Assembly: GCA_045602925.1 (NCBI GenBank)
Contig: JAZSCN010000004.1
Location: 1 to 59,758, forward strand
Length of the DNA stretch: 59,758 nucleotides
Source of the DNA: UBA7477 sp045602925
GTDB lineage: Bacteria; Bacillota; Clostridia; Oscillospirales; Ruminococcaceae
Direction: 5' to 3'
Of this stretch, positions 44,277 through 51,322 are shown one piece after another. Position numbers and translations under genes: made by a program. Under the pieces are notes generated by a model. That model did no database searches, was not told the DNA's origin, and saw only the letters and a list, made by a program, of their open reading frames with translations. Each line of letters begins with the position of its first letter. The stretch's first letter is position 1.

Positions 44277-46091
44277 CTAATTGAATCCTTCTATTGTGCC
44301 TGCGTTGTATTGCAAAATCATAAGTGCATCTACAACATCCACAAATCCGTCTGCATTAACGTCACCCGATAACAGCTGGGTAGGGGTGAGCTCGGCGTTT
44401 CCTGCTGAGTATTGCATTATAATCAGCGTGTCTACAGTGTCAATAAAGCCGTCATCGTTAATATCTCCGTAGGTGAAGTGCATCGAGTCACCCTCACGCT
44501 TAACTATTATTGTGTAATCTCGTGTAGCTCCGGATGGTGCAGTAACTGTAAGTGTGAAAACATTGTTGCCGGTCTTAATTCCGAATACTCCTGTTCCTGA
44601 AAGCTTGGCAGCAGAAGTGTTCGTAGTACCCTTGATGTTTATAGAACTTACATTTGCAGGAACTGTTACTGTGTAGCTTGTAGTGTACTTGTTGAAAGCA
44701 GGTGCAAGCTCATATCCACTTACTGAAATGGTATTTAAGAAGTTGTTGTTGGTACCTGTAGATGTTGGCTTGACGCAAGCGGTCTTGGGCATATTATCAT
44801 AGACTGGAATTGTGAATACAAGTGCCGAATTCAGGATGGCTTCATTGTAAGCCTTTTTCATGTGAGAAGCTTCTGAAGCTGCAGCTTGAATGTTTGTCAT
44901 ATATTGATGGCTGAAGAATCCGTTTCCGCCATCTACCATATCAAATTTCTGTAGGTAAAGTGTGTCTTGGCCTCTGTTTATGTAGCTTCTTCCGATAAAT
45001 GTCGAGCCACCGATAATTGCCTTGCGCTGATTTGTCCAAGGTAGGGAATATGTCGAATTGTTTGTTGAAGCATACTTAGCACCCATCTGCTGTGCTGTAA
45101 GTGTCGAAGTAGCATAAGCTTGTATGTTAAAGAAATTATAGTAACCATTATATCCGGGTACAGTGCCCGTCGCTAAAGGAGTTCCGGAAACGCCCATTTC
45201 TTGTCTGGCTCTTGATGCTAAGTGATATGGGCTAACACCTGTCTCAATTGCCGCATCCATAAATGTCTGTGCATAGGAGTAGGTGACCTTGGTGTCAGGC
45301 GTCTTGTAGTTACCGTTCATAAAGCTTCCTGATAAAATAGCTTGAACACCTTCAATGCTATGTACTGTAGGGTCATAGGATAGCTGTTCAAACATAAATA
45401 TCGAGGTTTCATCCAGAAAGTTTCTAGGGTCCATATAATAAGCAATTATTTGCTCTGAAGCAGCAACCCAGCTTGCACCGTCAAGTCCGTACCACTTGCC
45501 GGTGTTCCAGTTGTACGCACCCTTTTCCATAGACTTCCATGAAGCAATACTTGAATTTGAAACAAGGCTTATACCTACCTTTGATTCAGCCTCTAAAGCA
45601 ACTTCCCAGTCAATTCCAAGGTGTTGTGCCTTAAATACCCAGTTAGGATGACTTGCGTGAATCTCTCTAAGAGAAGCCTTGTAACTTTCAGGGAAGCCTT
45701 GAGCATCAAGATATTCCTCAAAATCCATATCTTCTTTGTAGGAAGGCTGTTCAGGCTCAGGCGCCGTAATTTCGCCGGTAACTTCAACGTATGTGGAAGA
45801 AATATATCCTTCTTTACCATTGTAGTTTATTTTGTACCATATCTTTCCATCGGCAGCCTTGTCCTGACCAATTATGGTAACAGATGTTCCGTCTGTGAGA
45901 TAGCCTAATGTAGCATATGTGGTTCCAGCGCCACTTCTTACTCTGAGAGAGGAAGCAACAACCGTACCTATTGAGAGCGAAACTGCAGAGACTTCGTTCA
46001 TTTGGGCAACAAAACGAGCGCCATATGTAAAACACATAACGGCGCTGGCAGCTATAGCAGTAATTTTCATTAAGCTCTTAGAAAATTTCAT
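44277..46091 (-). CDS. dockerin-bearing cell-wall hydrolase (SH3 + glucosaminidase)
   Basis: A 604-residue secreted modular protein. After a signal peptide (about 1-35) come a bacterial SH3 domain (about 40-107, ..LRVRSGAGTTYATLGYL..), a GH73-like N-acetylglucosaminidase region (about 125-430, catalytic Glu likely in SRARQEMGVSG), a cadherin-like beta-sandwich (about 455-540, ending ATRDYTIIVKRE), and a C-terminal type I dockerin (about 545-604) made of two calcium loops, GDINDDGFIDTVDTLIIMQY and GDVNADGFVDVVDALMILQY. The dockerin should bind a cohesin; a cohesin gene lies divergently next door. GAGGA is 7 bases before the ATG. Confidence 0.9.
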   Translation of the reverse strand: MKFSKSLMKITAIAASAVMCFTYGARFVAQMNEVSAVSLSIGTVVASSLRVRSGAGTTYATLGYLTDGTSVTIIGQDKAADGKIWYKINYNGKEGYISSTYVEVTGEITAPEPEQPSYKEDMDFEEYLDAQGFPESYKASLREIHASHPNWVFKAQHLGIDWEVALEAESKVGISLVSNSSIASWKSMEKGAYNWNTGKWYGLDGASWVAASEQIIAYYMDPRNFLDETSIFMFEQLSYDPTVHSIEGVQAILSGSFMNGNYKTPDTKVTYSYAQTFMDAAIETGVSPYHLASRARQEMGVSGTPLATGTVPGYNGYYNFFNIQAYATSTLTAQQMGAKYASTNNSTYSLPWTNQRKAIIGGSTFIGRSYINRGQDTLYLQKFDMVDGGNGFFSHQYMTNIQAAASEASHMKKAYNEAILNSALVFTIPVYDNMPKTACVKPTSTGTNNNFLNTISVSGYELAPAFNKYTTSYTVTVPANVSSINIKGTTNTSAAKLSGTGVFGIKTGNNVFTLTVTAPSGATRDYTIIVKREGDSMHFTYGDINDDGFIDTVDTLIIMQYSAGNAELTPTQLLSGDVNADGFVDVVDALMILQYNAGTIEGFN

Positions 46092-46176
46092 GTTGCCATC
46101 CTCTTGTCTCTTGTTCGGTAATCTGTCTTTTTTCTTTGTTTAATAGCGCATATCCACGCATAATACCTTAGTTTAT

Positions 46177-46206
46177 ATTATAAACAGATGTAAAGCCTCT
46201 TGTCAA
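46177..46206 (-). promoter_or_regulatory. promoter of the dockerin hydrolase gene
   Basis: Minus-strand TTGACA (plus 46201-46206), 18 bases, TATAAT (plus 46177-46182), about 85 bases before the start codon. The AT-rich stretch 46207-46418 holds no gene. Confidence 0.7.
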
Positions 46207-46418
46207 GCGAAAAATCGCTGAGTTTTCGCATTTTTGACGTTCACAAAAAATTTACATTACCGTATAATTAAGCTTTTAAGCCCAAGTTTTAGCGTAATAA
46301 TTGTAATTCAATCAACATCTAGTGGCATAAAAACTGTAAAACTCCTGAAATATGCCGAAAATACGCAGTTTTGTCTAATTTGTAGAAATATAAAAAGAAT
46401 TTTATAGCAAAATGTCTA

Positions 46419-46448
46419 TTGACATCGAATTTTAGTATATGGTATAAT
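46419..46448 (+). promoter_or_regulatory. promoter of the cohesin scaffoldin gene
   Basis: TTGACA (46419-46424), 18 bases, TATAAT (46443-46448). The leader of about 110 bases contains a hairpin (GCTTC with GAAGC, about 46523-46541, flanked by CAC/GTG) just before the AAGGAGG ribosome site. Confidence 0.72.
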
Positions 46449-46566
46449 AATTCTACAAAACGATATTTATATAAAAATAGAGAGAAATATATAGAACAAA
46501 GACAAAAGAAGGTTTAGCACACGCTTCGGCTTTTTTGAAGCTGTGACAGTAAACAAGGAGGCAAAA

Positions 46567-48150
46567 ATGAATAATGCATTTAAGAAGGCTGTAATCTCAA
46601 TCGGAACAGCCGTTGTTATGCTGACCTCTGTATTTGCAGGGTCGGTAGTCGCTTCGTCTACTAACGAAATCACTGTAAGCCCGACGACTTCAACAGTCAA
46701 GCCGGGTGAAAGCTTTGACGTTTCTGTCGGCTTTGAAGCAGGTGACAACGGTGCATCGGGATTCCAGCTTTATTTATATTATGACGATGAATTACTCGAC
46801 GTCTATGTTCCGACTACTTCAGAGCTTAACGGAAAGTATAACGCCCAGAGTAGATTTTCTGTTATTACTAACTACACTTACGGCGATGGCGTTGTAAAGA
46901 TTGTTGGCGCTAATATGAGTGCTAATAATATTACAGTCGACACCGCACTTAGTCTTGTTACGTTCAAGGCTAAGAATGATGTGTCGGGTAACGCTAAGAT
47001 TTGGGTTTCTGTAGAAAAGCTTGTCTATAACAATGACGGCTCAATGGTTAGTACATCGTATAGTGCGCCGACTTCTTCTAATCCTGTAAAGATTAAGATT
47101 TCAGCCCCTACAACAACCACTACCACAACAAAGGCTACAACAACCACAACAACCGAGCCTACCACTACAACAACTACAACAACAGAACCTACCACTACAA
47201 CAACTACGACAGAACCAACTACTACAACTACAACAACTGAACCTACCACAACTACTACAACAACCGAGCCGACTACAACTACTACAACATCGGCTTCTAC
47301 TACAACAACTACAACTCAGCCTACAACTACAACAACTACAACAGAACCAACAACCACAACTTCGGTTTCTACTACAACTACAACTGAGCCTACAACAACT
47401 GAAGCTTCAGTAACTGAAGAAACTAATGAAATCACTTCAACCGAAGCTTCCACTACAGAAGAAGTAATTACACAGTCAACTACAACAGAGGCTTCTACCG
47501 AGAATACTGAAACCCAGGCTCCTTCTGATGATGCAATCGTAATAACCGATGAAGTTCCACTTTATGAAGTTTCACAGGGTGCAGAAGAATTTGACGAATC
47601 ACTCGTTGACCCTTACTGCATTAACCTTAAGGATTATGTAGATGACTTCGATAAGAGCTATAATGTTAAGGTTTCTGTAAGTTCTGACGGCTTTGCTAAT
47701 GGCTCAATCAGTATGAATGACGTTGAAGGCAATTGGACAAAGTATTATCAGAATACTGATAACAAAACTTGGGAAGCTACAAACGTTACACTTGATAAGA
47801 ATGACGCACTCGTGTTTGTTCAGCTGTTCTATCTTAAGGAAAATTCAAACTTCACTATCGACCAGGTAGAGATTACTCCTTATATGGCTGAATCTACAGA
47901 GGATTCTATTGAAGAAGAAATCGTTGATACCAATGTTACTATTCCTGAAGAAGATGCCGAAGAAGGCGTTACTCAGGAAGACGTTGAGCAGGCAGTTGAT
48001 GAGATGCCACAGAACGATAAGAACCCACAGACTTCGGATAGTTCTAAGAGCGTAATGGCTGTAGGACTCGTAGTTCTCGAGCTTATCGGTATGGCAGCAA
48101 CTCTCTTTATCTTTGGTAAGAAAAAGGAAATTGAAGAGCCTGCAGAATAA
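46567..48150 (+). CDS. sortase-anchored single-cohesin scaffoldin
   Basis: A 527-residue surface protein. A signal peptide (about 1-27) precedes one cohesin domain (about 30-178: VSPTTSTVKPGESFDVSVGF.., FQLYLYYDDELLDV.., ..LSLVTFKAK..). A long Thr/Pro-Glu linker (about 182-320) and a C-terminal region of about 150 residues follow, then the sorting motif NPQTS, a membrane helix and a short tail. It should be wall-anchored and display its cohesin to bind dockerin enzymes, as Sca2-type proteins do in the amylosome of R. bromii; whether it is that orthologue is not provable here. AAGGAGG is 5 bases before ATG 46567. Confidence 0.85.
   Translation: MNNAFKKAVISIGTAVVMLTSVFAGSVVASSTNEITVSPTTSTVKPGESFDVSVGFEAGDNGASGFQLYLYYDDELLDVYVPTTSELNGKYNAQSRFSVITNYTYGDGVVKIVGANMSANNITVDTALSLVTFKAKNDVSGNAKIWVSVEKLVYNNDGSMVSTSYSAPTSSNPVKIKISAPTTTTTTTKATTTTTTEPTTTTTTTTEPTTTTTTTEPTTTTTTTEPTTTTTTTEPTTTTTTSASTTTTTTQPTTTTTTTEPTTTTSVSTTTTTEPTTTEASVTEETNEITSTEASTTEEVITQSTTTEASTENTETQAPSDDAIVITDEVPLYEVSQGAEEFDESLVDPYCINLKDYVDDFDKSYNVKVSVSSDGFANGSISMNDVEGNWTKYYQNTDNKTWEATNVTLDKNDALVFVQLFYLKENSNFTIDQVEITPYMAESTEDSIEEEIVDTNVTIPEEDAEEGVTQEDVEQAVDEMPQNDKNPQTSDSSKSVMAVGLVVLELIGMAATLFIFGKKKEIEEPAE
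47108..47400 (+). repeat. degenerate ACA/ACT minisatellite coding for a Thr linker
   Basis: Imperfect tandem units encode repeats of five to seven threonines followed by Glu-Pro, Ser-Ala or Gln-Pro. Unit copy number is likely to vary between strains and would change linker length without breaking the frame. Confidence 0.8.
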
Positions 48151-48169
48151 AGTAATTTAATAACTTCAA

Positions 48170-48198
48170 CAGCCCACAGATGTCTGTGGGCTGTTTCG
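48170..48198 (+). terminator. terminator after the scaffoldin gene
   Basis: CAGCCCACAGA (48170-48180) pairs with TCTGTGGGCTG (48183-48193), followed by TTTCG; strong stem, short U run. Confidence 0.75.
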
Positions 48199-48211
48199 AT
48201 AAGGTGATATA

Positions 48212-48850
48212 ATGCAAATTAACGATAAAAGGAATTATAGCATTGAGCTTGAAAAAATAATAAAGTCACAAGGTGATAATAAACCAAAGCTCTTACTTCA
48301 TGCATGCTGTGCACCGTGCTCTTCTTATGTGCTCGAGTATATTGCCACGCATTTTGAAATTACAATGCTCTATTATAACCCTAATATTACTCCAAAGGAA
48401 GAATACGAAAAAAGACTAAACGAGCTTAAAAGGCTTCTCGGAACCGCAAGCTTTTGCGAAGGCGTTAACCTTATGGATTGTAAGTATGACCCGGAGAGCT
48501 TTTTTGAAATCTCAAAAGGTCTGGAGGATTTGCCGGAAGGTGACGAGCGTTGCTTTAAGTGCTATTTGCTAAGACTTGAACTTACTGCACAGCTTGCTAA
48601 GGAGTATGGCTTTGATTATTTTACAACAACACTCTCAATCTCACCATATAAAAACTCAAAAAAACTTGCCGAAATTTCAATCGAGCTTGAGGAAAGATAT
48701 GGCATAAAGTGGCTGCCAAGTGATTTTAAGAAAAAGAATGGATATAAACGTTCAATAGAGCTTTCTAAAGAATATAATCTCTATAGACAAGACTATTGCG
48801 GATGTGTATTCTCAAAGAGGGATGCTCAAAAGAAAAGGGGAGAGGAGTAA
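48212..48850 (+). CDS. queH: epoxyqueuosine reductase QueH
   Basis: A 212-residue enzyme of the DUF208/QueH family, which reduces epoxyqueuosine to queuosine in tRNA. The Fe-S/metal cysteines lie in HACCAPCSS (about 30) and DYCGCVFSKRD (near 195), with the CFKCY pair in between. Length is normal. AAGGTGAT is just before the ATG. A truncated acetyltransferase reading frame starts in its stop codon (TAATG), so the original operon probably continued with that gene before the island inserted. Confidence 0.92.
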   Translation: MQINDKRNYSIELEKIIKSQGDNKPKLLLHACCAPCSSYVLEYIATHFEITMLYYNPNITPKEEYEKRLNELKRLLGTASFCEGVNLMDCKYDPESFFEISKGLEDLPEGDERCFKCYLLRLELTAQLAKEYGFDYFTTTLSISPYKNSKKLAEISIELEERYGIKWLPSDFKKKNGYKRSIELSKEYNLYRQDYCGCVFSKRDAQKKRGEE

Positions 48851-48957
48851 TGACTCTCAGATTTGCAGATGATAACGACCTGAGTGGTTTGTCTGGATTA
48901 TATACAAATCTTTGTAACTACGTAATCCTTCAAAACAGAGAGGAGCTAAACGTATGA
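48850..48957 (+). pseudogene. N-terminal remnant of a GNAT acetyltransferase
   Basis: A 35-codon frame starts in the queH stop (TAATG) and reads MTLRFADDNDLSGLSGLY.., the typical opening of a GNAT acetyltransferase (first strand and helix). The frame then changes character and ends at 48957, overlapping the ATG of the HipA-like gene by 4 bases. The remaining 130 or so residues expected for the family are not found in the window. It probably marks the left junction of the island. Whether the short frame is still translated and couples hipA1 expression is open. Confidence 0.5.
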
Positions 48958-50117
48958 AGATAACCCTTATGAATAAAGATGTACCGGTTTTTGATATGGA
49001 GATGGAAAACGGAAAAGTAGTCAGAGCGTTTCCTGCTATCAATCGCAAGTATGCACCTGTTTCTATGAAGCTTACCAACGGAGTAGCAAGTTATACGGAT
49101 GCTAATTATTGGTTTGAGCATAGATGTATCCCGGCAGGACGTGACGGTTTAAGAAAGGGACTAAAAAACATAGGATATGAGACCTTGGATAGATTGAGAA
49201 CGCCGCTTTTTCTCCTGGAGAAAAGCTACGGCTTGTCCCTTTCAGATCAGTATTGGCTCAAGCTTAAAGCAAGTAACCTAAAATGGTCTGACGTTAATTT
49301 TTACAGGAATAGCTTTTCTGAAGATGTAGGGAGAGCTTTTTTTGATGATGTTACGGTGAATAGTCCAAATCTTGTTTCACCTGATATTACAACCAATGGC
49401 AATCTCTCAAAGAAGTGGGTTCAAATAGGAAATGATAGATATCTATATAAAACCAGCAGTAAGTATTATTGCCAAGAGCCGTATAACGAGGCCTTAGCAT
49501 CAGCTATTTGTAGACGACTCGAGTTTGAAAGCTATGTTGATTATGATTTAATTATAGAAAACGGAAAGCTGATTTCTGCCTGTAAAAACTTCTTAACAGA
49601 GGATGCAGAGCTTATATCGGCAGGCTCTTTGTTGTATATGAATGGGAATTCTCCCGATTACAGATATGAAAACTATGTAAAGATCTGTAAGGAAAATGGA
49701 ATAGCTGATATCGAAGACAGACTTGATGAAATGCTTGTGCTTGATTATTTAATTGCTAACGAGGATAGACATTATGGAAATTTTGGGGTAATACGAAATT
49801 CAAATACATTAGAATTTGTTAGTGTCGCACCGATTTTTGACAGTGGAAGCAGTATGTTTTATTATCTGGAAGCAGACTCGATTGAAGAATTTAATGCTAC
49901 GCACGAAATCCATTCAAAAGCTTTTGCAAGATGGCATAATGAATCAATAAAGCTTGTTAAAAACATAGAGCGTTTTGATTTAAGTAAGCTAAAGGATATT
50001 GATGATGAGTTAAAAATGATTTTTCTAAAAGGGAACACTTTAAAGACGGAAAGAGCAGATACTCTTTGCTATGTAATCAAAGAAAGAGTAAAGAAGCTAT
50101 CTGAAATTTTTGATTAA
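48954..50117 (+). CDS. HipA-like kinase domain protein 1
   Basis: A 387-residue protein related to the one at 53013-54188. The C-terminal half has HipA kinase hallmarks: a lysine strand after a glycine-rich loop (NGNLSKKWV...RYLYK, about 140-160), CKNFL, the catalytic loop NEDRHYGNFG (about 267) and metal-binding IFDSGSS (about 292). The N-terminal part (..MNKDVPVFDMEMENGKV..) is characteristic of a Firmicutes subgroup. HipA proteins are Ser/Thr kinase toxins; no HipB is fused or directly upstream, though an XRE gene lies 0.7 kb downstream. AGAGGAG is 8 bases before the ATG. Followed by the small-RNA array in the opposite orientation. Confidence 0.72.
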   Translation: MKITLMNKDVPVFDMEMENGKVVRAFPAINRKYAPVSMKLTNGVASYTDANYWFEHRCIPAGRDGLRKGLKNIGYETLDRLRTPLFLLEKSYGLSLSDQYWLKLKASNLKWSDVNFYRNSFSEDVGRAFFDDVTVNSPNLVSPDITTNGNLSKKWVQIGNDRYLYKTSSKYYCQEPYNEALASAICRRLEFESYVDYDLIIENGKLISACKNFLTEDAELISAGSLLYMNGNSPDYRYENYVKICKENGIADIEDRLDEMLVLDYLIANEDRHYGNFGVIRNSNTLEFVSVAPIFDSGSSMFYYLEADSIEEFNATHEIHSKAFARWHNESIKLVKNIERFDLSKLKDIDDELKMIFLKGNTLKTERADTLCYVIKERVKKLSEIFD

Positions 50118-50162
50118 ATAACAGAAAGACACCTGTTATAAACCATATCGGTATTATTGTAA

Positions 50163-50239
50163 TTAACAAAACAAAAGCAGATAAGCTGTATAGAGACATA
50201 GGACGCCAATTGCCCAAATTAGATACAGTTATCTGCTTT
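50163..50239 (-). ncRNA. small RNA unit 1
   Basis: Promoter: minus TTGACA (plus 50269-50274), 17 bases, TATACT (plus 50246-50251). The predicted 5' end at 50239 is the first base of an 11 + 6 bp stem (AAAGCAGATAA, then CTGTAT) whose 3' arm has one bulged C. The inner hairpin is GGGC, loop AATTGGC, GTCC. The 3' end is TTTTGTTTTG. No known family recognised. Confidence 0.7.
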
Positions 50240-50278
50240 GATAATAGTATATCATATTCTATGCAAAGTGTCAAGAGG

Positions 50279-50355
50279 TAGGCAAAACAAAAGCAGATAA
50301 GCTGTATAGAGACATAGGGCTCCAATTGCCCAAGTTAAATACAGTTATCTGCTTT
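50279..50355 (-). ncRNA. small RNA unit 2
   Basis: Promoter: minus TTGACA (plus 50385-50390), 17 bases, TATACT (plus 50362-50367). Same outer stem as unit 1, apical hairpin GGGC, loop AATTGGA, GCCC, end TTTTGTTTTG. Confidence 0.7.
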
Positions 50356-50411
50356 GATAATAGTATATCATATTCTATGCAAAGTGTCAAGAGGTAGGCA
50401 AAACAACGATG

Positions 50412-50488
50412 TGAAATAGAAAAAAGCTGATAAAATGCTTCAATCTGCCGGGCTACAATTGCCCCTAGAGGAAACATTCATCAACTTC
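50412..50488 (-). ncRNA. small RNA unit 3
   Basis: Promoter: minus TTGACA (plus 50518-50523), 17 bases, TATACT (plus 50495-50500). The outer stem has different bases (AAGTTGATGAA.. with ..TTTTATCAGCTT) yet still pairs as 11 bp, one bulge, 6 bp. Apical hairpin GGGC, loop AATTGTA, GCCC; end TTTTTTCTATTTC. The stem changes are compensatory relative to units 1 and 2. Confidence 0.7.
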
Positions 50489-50546
50489 GATAATAGTATA
50501 TCATATTCTATGCAAAGTGTCAAGAGGTAGGTAAAACAACGATGTG

Positions 50547-50625
50547 AAATAGAAATAAAAAAAGCTAAAAAATGCTTCATTCTAGAGGGCTCCAATTGCC
50601 CAAAGAGAACACATTTTTTAGCTTT
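50547..50625 (-). ncRNA. small RNA unit 4
   Basis: Promoter: minus TTGACA (plus 50655-50660), 17 bases, TATACT (plus 50632-50637). Outer stem AAAGCTAAAAAATG.. with ..CATTTTTTAGCTTT, one bulge, apical hairpin GGGC, loop AATTGGA, GCCC; end in seven T then ATTTC. Confidence 0.7.
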
Positions 50626-50706
50626 GATAATAGTATATCATATTCTATGCAAAGTGTCAAGAATTATTCAGGAGAAATTTTAGAACATAAAATCAACGCA
50701 AGCAAA

Positions 50707-50737
50707 AAGCCTCTTGCCCTTGGTGGCAGGAGGGGAT
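50707..50737 (-). terminator. hairpin between the small-RNA array and the XRE promoter
   Basis: On the minus strand CCTCCTGCC pairs with GGCAAGAGG (one mismatch) and is followed by CTTTTTG, an intrinsic-terminator shape. It would stop leftward antisense transcription from the XRE region before it reaches the array. Confidence 0.5.
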
Positions 50738-50761
50738 AAGAGCAACGCAAGAGTGTGTCGC

Positions 50762-50813
50762 TTGACAAATGCACTCGTTGTATGTATAATACATTAAAGG
50801 TCGGTACACCGAC
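50762..50813 (+). promoter_or_regulatory. promoter and operator-like repeat of the XRE-fic operon
   Basis: TTGACA (50762-50767), 17 bases, TATAAT (50785-50790). An inverted repeat GTCGG-TACA-CCGAC (50800-50813) overlaps the expected transcription start, a usual position for an autoregulating XRE protein. Confidence 0.75.
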
Positions 50814-50840
50814 ATAGTGCTTTGATTGGAGATTATAAAT

Positions 50841-51230
50841 ATGACATTTCAAGATTTTTTAAAGGAACAGAATATTACCAAATATCATTTGTCGAAAATT
50901 AGTGGTGTTCCCAAATCAACTATTAACGATATATGCTCAGGTAAAAGTTCTATTGGTAAATGCGCTACATCGACAATATATCGAATCGCACTTGCCTTGA
51001 ATTGTACCGTAGAACAGATAATGCAGTTTGATGCACCTCGGCAACTTGACTGTGAAACAGGATTACCTGCAGATAAGCGATATTTAGAATGTGGTTTACC
51101 ACCTTATTTGAAAGAATCTATTGAAGCTATGAAAAAATCCTGGCAGATTATAGATGCGGGTGGGCGAGATTTGCATTGGGATGTTTTTTTGGTGCGATTT
51201 AAGCGCAGATATAAATTCTGCCGAGGTTGA
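50841..51230 (+). CDS. XRE-family regulator, C-terminus frameshifted at a T7 tract
   Basis: As read, a 129-residue protein: a helix-turn-helix of the XRE type (about 1-65, ..YHLSKISGVPKSTINDICSGKSSIGKC..) and a linker, then an abnormal end. After the run of seven T at 51184-51190 the other frame continues ..WCDLSADINSAEVDGVISSEQAWYL.. to a stop at 51295-51297, which is the usual C-terminus of XRE proteins of this group. Removing one T restores a 151-residue protein ending 25 bases before fic1. GGAG is 9 bases ahead of the ATG at 50841. It likely regulates its own operon and acts as antitoxin-like partner of the downstream Fic or HipA proteins; that role is inference. Confidence 0.75.
   Translation: MTFQDFLKEQNITKYHLSKISGVPKSTINDICSGKSSIGKCATSTIYRIALALNCTVEQIMQFDAPRQLDCETGLPADKRYLECGLPPYLKESIEAMKKSWQIIDAGGRDLHWDVFLVRFKRRYKFCRG
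51184..51190 (+). repeat. T7 homopolymer at the XRE frameshift
   Basis: Seven consecutive T in the XRE gene. The upstream frame ends at 51230; the downstream frame, one base off, carries the conserved family C-terminus. It may be a phase-variable tract, a programmed slip site or a sequencing error. Confidence 0.6.
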
Positions 51231-51322
51231 TGGAGTAATATCGTCTGAGCAAGCCTGGTACTTGAGAACAAAGTATTTAAGAATAGAAAGGTGTTAAATT
51301 TAAAGAGAAAGGGAAACAAAGT

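Larger units (their letters stand above)
50163..50665 (-). repeat. tandem array of four promoter-plus-small-RNA units
   Basis: Four head-to-tail units with -35 boxes at 50269, 50385, 50518 and 50655 (periods 116, 133 and 137 bases) read leftward. Each has a near-identical block of about 35 bases (GATAATAGTATATC... to GTGTCAAGA on plus) that on the minus strand is TTGACA-17-TATACT, and then a unit-specific hairpin RNA with a U-rich end. Units 1 and 2 are nearly the same; 3 and 4 diverge in the RNA stem but not in the promoter or apical loop. No protein frame fits. Confidence 0.85.

Noticed and set aside
47025..47249. Minus-strand valine-rich frame opposite the Thr linker
   Set aside because: It is the reverse of the ACA/ACT repeat, with no ribosome site or promoter.
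50163..50665. CRISPR array
   Set aside because: The repeat periods are 116-137 bases, the constant block is a promoter, the variable part folds into a hairpin with a U-rich end, and no cas gene is present.
48954..51297. Classical type III toxin-antitoxin locus (ToxIN-like)
   Set aside because: Type III antitoxin repeats are short, lie upstream of the toxin on the same strand and share one promoter. Here each unit has its own promoter, reads the opposite way and no ToxN-like gene is present.
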